Positions 1 to 8,080 of a stretch of DNA of 64,000 bases are shown here, piece after piece. Source of the DNA: Bacillus sp. E(2018) (GTDB lineage Bacteria; Bacillota; Bacilli; Bacillales; Fictibacillaceae); contig NZ_SCOL01000001.1 of assembly GCF_005503015.1 (NCBI RefSeq), forward strand, positions 2,170,001-2,234,000. Reading direction: 5' to 3'. Each line of letters opens with the position of its first letter. Positions within the stretch are counted from its first letter, which is position 1. The position numbers and the translations under genes were made by a program. The notes under the pieces were generated by a model. That model was not told where the DNA came from. It saw only the letters and a program-made list of their open reading frames with translations, and did no database searches.

Positions 1-1323
1 TAATTCCATAACTGCTAGATCTTTATCTTCATGTTCTTTTTTTATCAAAAGAAGTTCTTGGTTAATGGCTTTTGCCGTATTCCAAACCCCATCATGCTTT
101 CCCTTAAAATCACGTGCAAGTTGTAAGAAAGAAGATTTCATAATCTCAGCTGAATACATGCCGCGTGCTCTGTCTACAAGATTGTGCGCCTCATCCATAA
201 GAAGAACCGTACGCTTCTTTTGTTCTTCAAATAAACGTTTGAACGAGACTCTCGGATCAAAAACATAATTATAATCACAGATTACACTGTCGGATGCATA
301 AGCAAGATCAACTGAAAATTCAAACGGACAAACTTTGTGCTTATGTGCATATTGTGAGATCACTTCACGATTCATCACTGTCTCATTTTTTAAAATGTCA
401 AGAACAGCTCCATTAATTCTGTCAAAGTATCCATCAGCAAACTCACAGTAAGAGGGTTCACAACGCGTCTCTTCTTTAAAACATACTTTGTCTTTAGCCG
501 TGATGGTCGTGCTTTGCAGGAACAAGCCCTTCTCTTTCATTAACAAAAGTGCTTCTTCTGCGTTCTTTCGGTTCAGTGTTTTGGCTGTTAAATAAAAAAT
601 CTTTTCTGCTTTTTCTTCGCCGATTGCTTTGACGGCTGGAAACAGCGTGGAGATGGTTTTTCCTGTCCCCGTCGGTGCGTTCGCGAACAACGTTTTTTTA
701 TCCATGATCGTTTTATAGATAGCACCAGCAAAGTTACGCTGGCCATTTCTGTATGACGAAAATGGAAAAGCTAGATCTCGTATACTGTTATTCCTTTTTT
801 GCTGATTTTCCAGACGTAGCTCGGCGAATGGTGAATACGTCTTAATAAGTTGGAGCATGAAATCCTCAAGCTCTGTAAACGTTACTTCTTTTTGAAATTT
901 CTTCTGCTCGCCAGAATCAACGTGCACATATGTAAGCTGTACCGTAACGTTATCTATATCTTCTCTTTCCATGTATATATAAGCATAGACTTTCGCTTGA
1001 GCCCAATGGACAGGATATGTTTCGTCTGTTATCTCACTCAAGTTTCGCGCAGTTGATTTGATCTCATCGATCGTGACCGTATCATTGCGCAAAAGAAGAC
1101 CATCACATCGGCCTTCTATCCAATATTCAAGATTTTCATAAAGATAGCTCGTTTGGAGAAATACCTCAGCAAAGTCACTCTCTTCATACGTTTTTTGTAT
1201 CGTTTGATGAGCCTTCGTTCCTTCCACTAAGGATGAGGTGGACTTAAAACCAGATTCGATACTGCCTGAACGGTATACAAATTCAACTAAAGAACGTACA
1301 GAGATTTTTACAGCATCTATCAT
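1..1323 (-). CDS. DEAD2/XPD-like ATP-dependent DNA helicase with N-terminal nuclease-like region (3' end cut by window)
   Basis: Continuous 441-codon reading frame from an ATG at 1323 that runs off the window, so the C-terminal helicase half is missing. Residues about 1-165 look like a RecB/Cas4-type PD-(D/E)XK region (WIEGRCDGLL followed by IDEIKST). Then comes Walker A (ANAPTGTGKT, about residue 220) and, near the cut end, a DEAH box (LMDEAHNL). Between these lie cysteines spaced like the XPD/DinG iron-sulfur cluster (RCEPSYC and later KVCPFEF). Family knowledge: DEAD2 helicases unwind DNA 5'-3' in repair, and the nuclease-like leader is common in Firmicutes forms. Role in this cell is inferred. 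Iron-sulfur binding and helicase class are confident; nuclease activity is not. Confidence 0.85.
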   Translation of the reverse strand, partial: MIDAVKISVRSLVEFVYRSGSIESGFKSTSSLVEGTKAHQTIQKTYEESDFAEVFLQTSYLYENLEYWIEGRCDGLLLRNDTVTIDEIKSTARNLSEITDETYPVHWAQAKVYAYIYMEREDIDNVTVQLTYVHVDSGEQKKFQKEVTFTELEDFMLQLIKTYSPFAELRLENQQKRNNSIRDLAFPFSSYRNGQRNFAGAIYKTIMDKKTLFANAPTGTGKTISTLFPAVKAIGEEKAEKIFYLTAKTLNRKNAEEALLLMKEKGLFLQSTTITAKDKVCFKEETRCEPSYCEFADGYFDRINGAVLDILKNETVMNREVISQYAHKHKVCPFEFSVDLAYASDSVICDYNYVFDPRVSFKRLFEEQKKRTVLLMDEAHNLVDRARGMYSAEIMKSSFLQLARDFKGKHDGVWNTAKAINQELLLIKKEHEDKDLAVMEL

Positions 1324-1406
1324 GGTTTCACCTACCCTTCTTTCTCATTCTTCTATGTATGAATTGTAGCACATCTGCTTCATTAAACTCTGTGTTCAAA
1401 TTTAGA

Positions 1407-1429
1407 TGTATCATGATAAGCATGATACA
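1407..1429. promoter_or_regulatory. Perfect 9-bp inverted repeat upstream of the helicase
   Basis: TGTATCATG and CATGATACA flank a 5-base spacer, about 80 bases upstream of the helicase start and just beyond the mscL terminator. It could be an operator or a second hairpin. No T-run follows it on either strand in the orientation needed for a terminator. Confidence 0.4.
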
Positions 1430-1459
1430 AAAAAACAGCCCCCTTACTCAGAGGACTGT
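1429..1459 (-). terminator. Terminator of mscL
   Basis: On the minus strand ACAGTCC pairs with GGGCTGT (one G-U pair) and is followed by a run of seven T. The stem starts inside the last codons of mscL. Confidence 0.7.
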
Positions 1460-1905
1460 CTCACTACAGCATCATCATTTAAATCTGCCGTACAGTTTTG
1501 ACATTTAACGGCTCTCAACGGAATCGTAGACAAACAATATTTGCATTCTTTTGTATCAGGCGCCTTGACTTCTTCTTTCTTTTTAAGACGGTTGATCTGC
1601 TTCACTACTAAGAATATGACTAACGCTATGATAAAGAAGTTGATCAGCGTATTAATAAATAATCCATAATTAAGTGTCGCGGCTCCCGCCTTTTGAGCAT
1701 CTGCTAAGGTTGCATAATTGCCTTTGCCTAAATTTATGTATAAATTGCTGAAATCCACTTTACCAAGTAATAATCCAATCGGAGGCATGATTACATCATC
1801 AACGAGTGAAGTGACGATCTTACTGAAAGCTGCTCCGATAATCACACCGATGGCAAGATCGATCACGTTGCCACGCATAATAAATGTTTTAAATTCGTTC
1901 CACAT
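1444..1905 (-). CDS. mscL: Large-conductance mechanosensitive channel with C-terminal zinc-ribbon-like tail
   Basis: 153 residues. The N-terminus ([20 protein letters not shown]) is the MscL first pore helix with its glycine-rich stretch, and the second membrane helix lies at about residues 84-102. Family knowledge: a homopentameric channel in the cytoplasmic membrane that opens on membrane tension to release solutes during osmotic downshock. Oddity: after the second helix, in place of only the usual helical bundle, there is a four-cysteine tail C121-X2-C124-X10-C135-X2-C138, a zinc-ribbon pattern. That makes the protein somewhat longer than the roughly 130-residue forms. It is a single-gene unit with its own terminator. 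Function call is certain; metal binding by the tail is inferred. Confidence 0.95.
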   Translation of the reverse strand: MWNEFKTFIMRGNVIDLAIGVIIGAAFSKIVTSLVDDVIMPPIGLLLGKVDFSNLYINLGKGNYATLADAQKAGAATLNYGLFINTLINFFIIALVIFLVVKQINRLKKKEEVKAPDTKECKYCLSTIPLRAVKCQNCTADLNDDAVVRQSSE

Positions 1906-1978
1906 GTACCTTAATTCCTTTCTGTATGACTAGTATATGTATAACCATACAGCATCTACTTTCAAACGTCATCCGATA

Positions 1979-2524
1979 TCAATCCACGTCATCTTTTTTC
2001 AGTTCCACAGTTAGAATATCTTTCACATCTGTACAAACATCGGCTTCATACGTTAATTGAATAAGCGCAACACTGTCAATCGTTGCATGAAAAGGCTGTA
2101 AGTTTCTTGCGGAATAATCAAACGCCTTCACTAAGTCTTCCTGTGTTAAGTCCATTACAAGCGTGCAATGAGGCACCCAGTGAACCGGAATGTATAGAGA
2201 TTGTTGGTTAATTTCGTTCTTAAACTGTTCATGATAACGCTGATGAAAATCTGTTAGCACGCTGTTTTTAGTCGGTGCTGCATATAAAGTTCCGCTGTTT
2301 AAGAATATCGCTAGAGATGGAAAGAAAAGAGGCACAGCAGCAATATCGTTAAAGTAGTCTTTAAACATTTTTTTGAAAGACTCAATTTCAACCTCTGGAT
2401 GTGTGCCAAGAGTTACATGTGGCCGCATACCATGACCCCTAATCCCCTCTTTCACAAGTCCATTCCTTAAATCATCTATCTTCTGTTCAGTTTCACTGTT
2501 TAGATAAGCAATTACCCCGTACAT
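1979..2524 (-). CDS. 2H phosphoesterase / 2'-5' RNA ligase-like protein
   Basis: 181 residues from an ATG at 2524 preceded by GGAG. A longer frame to 2632 exists but has no better ribosome site. The two HxT motifs of the 2H superfamily are present: H36-V-T38 (RPHVTLG) and H119-C-T121 (VPHCTLV), about 83 residues apart. Members hydrolyse or ligate cyclic or 2'-5' phosphodiester bonds in RNA or nucleotides; the substrate cannot be read from the sequence. It stands alone between mscL and the YjcZ gene on the opposite strand. Confidence 0.85.
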   Translation of the reverse strand: MYGVIAYLNSETEQKIDDLRNGLVKEGIRGHGMRPHVTLGTHPEVEIESFKKMFKDYFNDIAAVPLFFPSLAIFLNSGTLYAAPTKNSVLTDFHQRYHEQFKNEINQQSLYIPVHWVPHCTLVMDLTQEDLVKAFDYSARNLQPFHATIDSVALIQLTYEADVCTDVKDILTVELKKDDVD

Positions 2525-2729
2525 GTTATCAGCTCCAAATATGGTTTTGTTCATAAAGTCTATAATCTTAGTTAGTTTAGTGTAATTATACAGCAAACCA
2601 CATATTGGTAAATGAATTTCTCCAGAAAACAAGGATTCCGCTCTTGTCCCGAAAAAATGGGCTAATTCCGCCCAAACCTTTAACTTGTACCTCTAATATT
2701 CTGTCATTGTAAAGAAGGAGGTGGGTTAA

Positions 2730-2846
2730 ATGGGATATCAGTCTTACGGAAATAGCTTCGCTTTAATCGTAGTTCTATTTATCTTGTTAATCATCGTTGG
2801 GTGCTGTTGGTGCGGTGGTTACGGTGGCGGACACGGCTGGTGCTAA
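2730..2846 (+). CDS. YjcZ-family sporulation micro-protein (38 aa)
   Basis: A small gene behind a very strong ribosome site (AAGGAGGTGGG). It reads MGYQSYGNSFALIVVLFILL, then IIVGCCWCGG and a Gly/His/Cys tail. The single hydrophobic helix followed by a GC-rich tail is the signature of YjcZ/YtfJ-like short membrane proteins made in sporulating Bacillaceae. Molecular role is not known. A second member lies at 36117. It is followed by a purine-rich GAGAGA stretch (2940-2980) and a strong hairpin terminator. Confidence 0.85.
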   Translation: MGYQSYGNSFALIVVLFILLIIVGCCWCGGYGGGHGWC

Positions 2847-2976
2847 TCAGTTCATTTCCTGAGTGGAAATCGTTCTGATTCATCAGATGTGATCAATTGC
2901 GTTAGAACCTTTTGCTTTAACAACCCCTCGTATGAAAACAGAGAGAGAGAACCTAGAGAGAGAAAAATAGAGAGAG

Positions 2977-3010
2977 AAAAGACCTGTGCTCTTTAGAGTG
3001 CAGGTCTTTA
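2977..3010. terminator. Bidirectional hairpin terminator after the YjcZ gene
   Basis: AGACCTG (2980-2986) pairs with CAGGTCT (3001-3007), and the inner CTC/GAG pairs extend the stem. It is flanked by AAA and TTTA. It ends the plus-strand transcript immediately before the 20-bp repeat cluster. Confidence 0.75.
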
Positions 3011-3060
3011 TATGTGTGGATACAAGAGAACTTTCGCCCTATTGTACAAATGATTTATTT

Positions 3061-3220
3061 TTTGCTCGTTCGCAAAGATTTATGCTCGATTGCAGAGTTT
3101 TATACTCGCTCACACGGCTTTATGATCGTTCCCAGGGTTTTATGCTCGTTCATTGAGATTTACGCTCGATCACAGAGTTTTATGCTCGTTAACAAGCTTT
3201 TATGCTCGCACCCAGACTGT
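3061..3220. repeat. Degenerate tandem repeat, eight units of exactly 20 bp (locus 1)
   Basis: Eight consecutive 20-base units beginning at 3061, 3081, 3101 and so on to 3201, each close to TATGCTCGTTCNCAGAGTTT, with a decayed ninth unit after 3220. The TAtGCTCG core is the most conserved part. It lies between convergent genes (YjcZ and hom) and between their terminators. The same family recurs at 48531-48590, and a perfect relative lies at 13575-13704. I do not recognise a named repeat family. Confidence 0.85.
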
Positions 3221-3244
3221 TATCCTCTACAAAACCCACAAACT

Positions 3245-3276
3245 AAAAAACATCGCAGGAGCCACTCTGCAATGTT
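3245..3276 (-). terminator. Terminator of the methionine operon
   Basis: On the minus strand AACATTGCAG pairs with CTGCGATGTT (ten pairs, one T-G), followed by TTTTTT. It lies 37 bases beyond the hom stop codon and is the first strong terminator after the riboswitch. Confidence 0.8.
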
Positions 3277-3312
3277 CTTGTATTACACTTGATGAAGCAA
3301 ACTTCTTTCATC

Positions 3313-4584
3313 CTATAAATTAGTCACTCTCTTCAGTGGAAAATCCTTTTGTTCGGGCTTAACCGCTTTTTTTCTCTCCTTTCCCGCCACCTCATAAACA
3401 GCCAGTTCTGGGTTTTCTTTTAATTGAGTTGCCGTACTCTCTTGACACTCAATCAGAAGAAAAACAAGTTCTTCTTTTATTTCTTGTTTTAAAATTTGTA
3501 CGTCATCCGTTCCATGAAAGCTTACAGATGAACCTATGACAACATACTCTCCAACTGTTATGAGGTTTGTGTCTTCGCAACTAATTGCAGCATGCTGTTC
3601 TGCTTTTTTCTTTCTTACTACAGAATGAGGCTGCAGCACATAAGTCAAGTCTTCCACCATGGCACTTGCTGTTGGAAGCTTTCCGGCTCCTGCTCCTTGA
3701 ACTGTAACTTTTCCTGCAAGACTCGTATCAATCGTAATCGCATTCTGAACGTCTTCTACACCATATAATGGATGATCTGCATCAACTAAGACAGGCTTTA
3801 CAGATGAAATGAATTGGTCGCGGTCACGTCGGATCCGCGCCAAATGCTTCATCTTATATCCCCATTCCTTAAACACAGAGATTTGCTCACTCGTCACTTC
3901 TGTTATCCCTTTTCGTTCTACGTCCTCCCATTTCGGCGTCTCACCGAACGACAACTCGCTAAGAATCATCAACTTATAAAAAGCATCATAACCTTCTATA
4001 TCACTTGCCGGATCAGCTTCTGCATAACCTAGTTCTTGGGCAGACTTTAACACTTCATGAAACGGAAGACCTTTTTCCCTCATATTCGTTAAAATGTAGT
4101 TGGATGTGCCGTTTAATATCGCTTCGACCGAGTGAATCTCGTTCACTTGAAGAAGCTGAGAGATGCTCCGAATGATCGGTGTTCCACCTGCTGTTGTCGC
4201 TTCATAACCAACATAACGATCTAGCGTTTGCGCCTTATCAAGTAATGTTCTTCCATGTCTCGCAAACATGACTTTATTCGCAGTAATTACATGACATCCT
4301 TGATCAAGAGCGCGGCTTAAGTAAGTGAATCCTGGCTCTTCTCCTACGATTGCTTCAAAAACAATCTCTAGTCCATTAATATTCAGAATCTCATCAAAGT
4401 CAGTAGTTATTAGAACATGCTCATCCACTTCACGCTTCTTGGACCCATCCTTCACCAGTATCCCTTCGATCACAACCTCTTGACCGAGCACGGCTTGAAG
4501 TTGTTCTTTATGCGTTTTCATTGCTTCATATACACCTTGACCAACTGTTCCAAACCCTAGCAGCGCTGCTTTAATAGGTGCCAT
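3313..4584 (-). CDS. hom: Homoserine dehydrogenase
   Basis: 423 residues, the length of the monofunctional Bacillus enzyme. It has the N-terminal NAD(P) fold with GFGTVGQGV (about residues 10-18), the substrate-binding/catalytic block LNGTSNYILT and GYAEADPASDIEGYDA in the middle, and an ACT-like C-terminal part. Reaction: aspartate semialdehyde to L-homoserine with NAD(P)H, the branch-point step before methionine and threonine. It is the last gene of the S-box operon and overlaps the end of metX by 14 bases. That placement dedicates this copy to methionine supply, since MetX consumes homoserine. The genome may carry another hom with thrC/thrB. Confidence 0.95.
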   Translation of the reverse strand: MAPIKAALLGFGTVGQGVYEAMKTHKEQLQAVLGQEVVIEGILVKDGSKKREVDEHVLITTDFDEILNINGLEIVFEAIVGEEPGFTYLSRALDQGCHVITANKVMFARHGRTLLDKAQTLDRYVGYEATTAGGTPIIRSISQLLQVNEIHSVEAILNGTSNYILTNMREKGLPFHEVLKSAQELGYAEADPASDIEGYDAFYKLMILSELSFGETPKWEDVERKGITEVTSEQISVFKEWGYKMKHLARIRRDRDQFISSVKPVLVDADHPLYGVEDVQNAITIDTSLAGKVTVQGAGAGKLPTASAMVEDLTYVLQPHSVVRKKKAEQHAAISCEDTNLITVGEYVVIGSSVSFHGTDDVQILKQEIKEELVFLLIECQESTATQLKENPELAVYEVAGKERKKAVKPEQKDFPLKRVTNL

Positions 4585-5668
4585 ATTGCAGCCTCCCTTC
4601 TTGTCTCAATGCATCTCTGACATGTGGTCCCCATTTCTCAAATTCTACTAAAAATCCATCATGACCGAAGTCTGTTTCAATCGAAAAGTAGGTTCCGAAT
4701 CTTGTATGTTTTATAAAGTTCTCAATTACTTCTGGTGGATATAGAAGATCGCCTTCATAACCAAAAGCGTATACTTCAGCTTGTATTTGTGACGCTGCTC
4801 TCTCCCAGCCACCAAGCTTATCCCCGATATCAAAAGCGTTCATCGCGTATAGAAGAGATACATAGCTTTCCACATCAAATCGTTTGGTCAACTTTTCCCC
4901 TTGATACGTAAGGTAGGAATCTACTTGAAAGAACGGCTTACCTTCATCATCTTTTTCTTTGATCTCTCGATTAAATCTTTCATTAAATAGTTTAGGTTGA
5001 CGATACGTTAATAGGCCAGCCATACGTGCGATCTCCAAACCTGCTAATCTTTGTTCGCTACTAAAGTTGCCGCTCTTATACACTGGATCATTTTCGATCG
5101 CATGAAGAGCGAGTCTATTAAAAGCGACGCCATAATCACTTAGGAAGGGAGTTGCCGCAAAGATAAATACTTTTTCTAAAAAATACGGAAACTGCACAGC
5201 CCATTCAAGCGCTTGCATTCCGCCGAGTGATCCTCCCATTACGGCAAGAAGTCTCGGGATTCCTAAAATACTAAGAGCTTGTCGCTGAGCGCGGACCATA
5301 TCTCTTACGGTTACAAAGGGAAATGACTTTCCATAGGTTTTTTCAGTTTCAGGATTTATACTTGCTGGGCCAGTTGAACCACTGCACCCTCCGAGCACAT
5401 TAAAAGTAATGACTTGAAATTGGTTTGTGTCTATATATTGATCAGGCCCAACTAATCCTCGCCACCAACCTGGGTCTTCTTCTGATCCGTAAGCATACTG
5501 ATTTCCAGTTAAAGCGTGGCAGAGTAAAACGACTGGACCTTTTGCATTGCCTGTCTTCTCAAAAGCTAATTCAGCATTGGAAATCACTTTTCCTGACTCT
5601 AGAGCAAAGTCACCGATCCTAACCTTTCCTATCTTTCTTGACGTATCAAGCAAGTTTTTGTAACTCAC
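4571..5668 (-). CDS. metX: Homoserine O-acetyltransferase
   Basis: 365 residues, alpha/beta-hydrolase fold. The nucleophile elbow is GGSLGGMQ (S147), with D307 in GYEGDLLYP and H336 in FGHDGF completing the triad. Reaction: L-homoserine plus acetyl-CoA to O-acetylhomoserine, the substrate of MetY. Sequence type alone cannot exclude succinyl-CoA use, but pairing with a MetY-type sulfhydrylase favours acetyl. The start is a GTG at 5668 inside the last codons of the AcsA-like gene (23-base overlap) with only a weak ribosome site, suggesting translational coupling. hom begins inside its 3' end. Confidence 0.93.
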   Translation of the reverse strand: MSYKNLLDTSRKIGKVRIGDFALESGKVISNAELAFEKTGNAKGPVVLLCHALTGNQYAYGSEEDPGWWRGLVGPDQYIDTNQFQVITFNVLGGCSGSTGPASINPETEKTYGKSFPFVTVRDMVRAQRQALSILGIPRLLAVMGGSLGGMQALEWAVQFPYFLEKVFIFAATPFLSDYGVAFNRLALHAIENDPVYKSGNFSSEQRLAGLEIARMAGLLTYRQPKLFNERFNREIKEKDDEGKPFFQVDSYLTYQGEKLTKRFDVESYVSLLYAMNAFDIGDKLGGWERAASQIQAEVYAFGYEGDLLYPPEVIENFIKHTRFGTYFSIETDFGHDGFLVEFEKWGPHVRDALRQEGRLQYGTY

Positions 5669-7337
5669 GGGCTTTCAGCTCTCTTCGCAATATTTTTCCG
5701 CTGATCTTTGTTTTTGGAAGCTCTTCTACGATCTCGATCTCCCGAGGTGCTGCATGTGCAGCTAATTCTCCTCTAACAAAGATTCGGATTTCATCCAAAA
5801 GCTCTTTACTCTCGCTATATCCATCTTTTAAAACGATAAATGCTTTCACGATTTCTCCTCGAATGGGATCAGGCTTGCCGATTACTCCTGCTTCGGCAAC
5901 TGCTTTATGCTCGATCAGTTTGCTTTCAACTTCAAAAGGTCCGATTCGTTCTCCAGAAGAATTAATCATGTCATCCGATCGTCCTTGGAAAAAGATATAA
6001 TCATCTTCGTCTTTAATAGCAAGATCACCTGATACATACCACTCGCCCCAGCTAAAATACGAATCATATTTTTCAGGATTCTGCCAAACTTCTCTCATGA
6101 TTGCCGGCCATGGTGCTTTAATCGCCAAATGACCTACAGCATAAGGAGGTAGTTCATTCCCGTCTTCATCCAATACTGTCGCGGTTATACCAGGAAATGC
6201 TTTTCCCATCGAACCAGGCTTGATCGGCTCGGTTGGAAGGTTCACAATAAGCTGTGCACCGGTCTCTGTCATCCACCACGTATCATGAATTCTTTTCCCG
6301 AGCACGCTCTGTCCCCAATAGATCACTTCAGGATTCAACGGTTCGCCTACACTTAAAATATGGCGAAGCTTAGAAAGGTCATAGTGTTCAGGAAGCTGAT
6401 TTCCTTTTGCCATCAACATGCGAAAGGCTGTTGGAGCACTATACCAAACTGTTACACCAGTTTTTTGCAGAGTGTCATACCACGTTTCTGCTTTAAATCG
6501 TCCGCCGTGAACGACAATGGTAGCTCCGTTTAATAATGGAGCAAAAACGCCATACACCGTTCCTGTCACCCATCCGGGATGAGCCGTGCACCAATACACA
6601 TCATCTTCTTGAATATCCAACACCCATCTGCCTGTAAGATATTGTTGCACCATCGCTCGATGAGCATGGATGATTCCTTTTGGTTTTCCAGTAGAGCCAG
6701 AAGTGTAGTGGATGTTCAGCCCATGTTCAGGGTCTACCCACTCAATCTGACTCTCAGTGTTCCCTACACTCTTCAACTCTTTTTGAAGCGAAATTTCTCC
6801 GTTTTCCCCTTCACCATCTGTTAAAAAGACTGTATGAAGACTTGGCAGTTCTTCTCTTGGCACACGCTGATACAACTCTTTATCAGTTAGTAAGAACGTT
6901 CCTTCACAGTCACTGATTCGGTCTCTTACCGCATCAGACATGAAAGCTTCAAATAATGGACCCACAATAGCTCCTAGTTTAATGGCAGCTAACATCGCGA
7001 TATGACAGTGATGGTGTTTTGGCAAGAAGACAAAAACAAAATCTCCGCTCTTAACACCATGCTTTTTTAGAACCGCCGCCCACTGATCCGTCGTTTGCTT
7101 AAGCTCATGATAATTCATTTTTATTTCTTGTGAATCGTCTATATAATGAAGAGCTGTTTTCTCACCTCTTCCTTCTTCAACATGACGATCTACGCATTCA
7201 TACGCCATATTCGTCTTTCCATCACTCCGTCTATTGAATCTTTCGGTAAAAGTTTCCCAAGAAAATGCTGTATCCCTTTGGTCTTTTGAGATATTATGTG
7301 TTCCTCCGACTGGATGAATAGTAGCTAGTTTTGTCAT
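5646..7337 (-). CDS. AcsA-like AMP-forming acetyl/acyl-CoA synthetase
   Basis: 563 residues, collinear with Bacillus AcsA. It has the AMP-binding P-loop YTSGSTGKPKG (about residue 210), TWWMTETG, the hinge region WYVSGD, FQGRSDDMINSSGERIGP, and the C-terminal lysine motif region. Reaction by family: acetate (or short acyl) plus ATP plus CoA to acyl-CoA, AMP and PPi. Position inside an S-box operon directly before metX suggests it feeds acetyl-CoA to MetX, or activates an acid released from an imported organosulfur compound; both are inferences. Oddity: the catalytic-lysine motif reads PKTKISGKILRR, one residue longer than the PKTRSGKIMRR of AcsA, though SGK is intact. It overlaps the upstream ATPase gene by ATGA. 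Confidence 0.85.
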   Translation of the reverse strand: MTKLATIHPVGGTHNISKDQRDTAFSWETFTERFNRRSDGKTNMAYECVDRHVEEGRGEKTALHYIDDSQEIKMNYHELKQTTDQWAAVLKKHGVKSGDFVFVFLPKHHHCHIAMLAAIKLGAIVGPLFEAFMSDAVRDRISDCEGTFLLTDKELYQRVPREELPSLHTVFLTDGEGENGEISLQKELKSVGNTESQIEWVDPEHGLNIHYTSGSTGKPKGIIHAHRAMVQQYLTGRWVLDIQEDDVYWCTAHPGWVTGTVYGVFAPLLNGATIVVHGGRFKAETWYDTLQKTGVTVWYSAPTAFRMLMAKGNQLPEHYDLSKLRHILSVGEPLNPEVIYWGQSVLGKRIHDTWWMTETGAQLIVNLPTEPIKPGSMGKAFPGITATVLDEDGNELPPYAVGHLAIKAPWPAIMREVWQNPEKYDSYFSWGEWYVSGDLAIKDEDDYIFFQGRSDDMINSSGERIGPFEVESKLIEHKAVAEAGVIGKPDPIRGEIVKAFIVLKDGYSESKELLDEIRIFVRGELAAHAAPREIEIVEELPKTKISGKILRRELKARELQKLA

Positions 7338-8065
7338 TGATGTTCACCTGCTGCTTTCTTTTCAACATTTAATAGATGTAAGATGTGAGCTTTTTGTTTA
7401 GAGAGGTAACCGTCCCCACGGGTTCTCGGTTTTTCTTTCTCTAACAAAATCTCGCTATACACTTCACCTGGCTGACCTTTTAAGATGAATATTCGATCAC
7501 AGAGATAGAGTGCTTCATCAATATCGTGTGTCACTAAAATCATCGTTGTTTTCTTTTTTTGCCATATGGATAACAAAAGATCTTGAAGCTGCATTTTTGT
7601 AAAAGCATCTAACGCACTAAACGGTTCATCTAGCAGCAGAATCTCAGGTTCCGTGATAAGCGCTCTTGCAATCGCTGTTCGCTGTGCCATCCCACCAGAT
7701 AAGTCTTTCGGGTAATGGTTTTCAAAACCTGTTAATCCTACTAGGTTCAGATACGTTTTATATTTATCACTGTTTCTCTCTTCTTTTTCCAGACCGAATG
7801 AAATGTTCTTCTTTACAGACAACCATGGCAGAAGGCGAGGTTCTTGAAACATCATACCGATCTGGTTGTTCGACCCATCCTCTATCGAAATCGTACCTTC
7901 ATACTGTTGATCAAGCCCTGACAGCACGCGAAGCAATGTGCTTTTCCCACAGCCACTCGTGCCTAAAATTCCAATGACCTCTCCTTTCTTCACAGAAAGA
8001 TTAATATCTTGAAACCCGGCCGTGTCATGATTGAACGTACGTTTTAACCGACTCACATTCAGCAT
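7334..8065 (-). CDS. ABC transporter ATPase, sulfonate/nitrate/taurine type (SsuB-like)
   Basis: 243 residues with Walker A (GTSGCGKST, about residues 35-43), a Q-loop (MFQEPRLLPW), signature LSGGMAQR, Walker B ILLLDEPFSALD and switch histidine VTHD. RLLPW after the Q-loop is typical of the SsuB/TauB/NrtD group. It powers the permease and lipoprotein encoded just upstream. Its stop overlaps the start of the AcsA-like gene (ATGA), tying transport to that enzyme. Under S-box control the substrate is most likely an organic sulfur compound. Confidence 0.92.
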   Translation of the reverse strand: MLNVSRLKRTFNHDTAGFQDINLSVKKGEVIGILGTSGCGKSTLLRVLSGLDQQYEGTISIEDGSNNQIGMMFQEPRLLPWLSVKKNISFGLEKEERNSDKYKTYLNLVGLTGFENHYPKDLSGGMAQRTAIARALITEPEILLLDEPFSALDAFTKMQLQDLLLSIWQKKKTTMILVTHDIDEALYLCDRIFILKGQPGEVYSEILLEKEKPRTRGDGYLSKQKAHILHLLNVEKKAAGEHQ

Positions 8066-8080
8066 TTGTTTCCCCTCCTT

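Noticed and set aside
3061..3220. CRISPR array
   Set aside because: Units are head to tail with no spacers, and no cas genes are in the window.
3014..3292. Plus-strand ORF across the degenerate 20-bp repeats
   Set aside because: Translation repeats every 60 bases only because of the repeat; no ribosome site, and it lies after a terminator.
5691..5720. Frameshift at the lysine motif of the AcsA-like gene
   Set aside because: The insertion is exactly one codon and the frame continues correctly to the stop, so it is a true residue.
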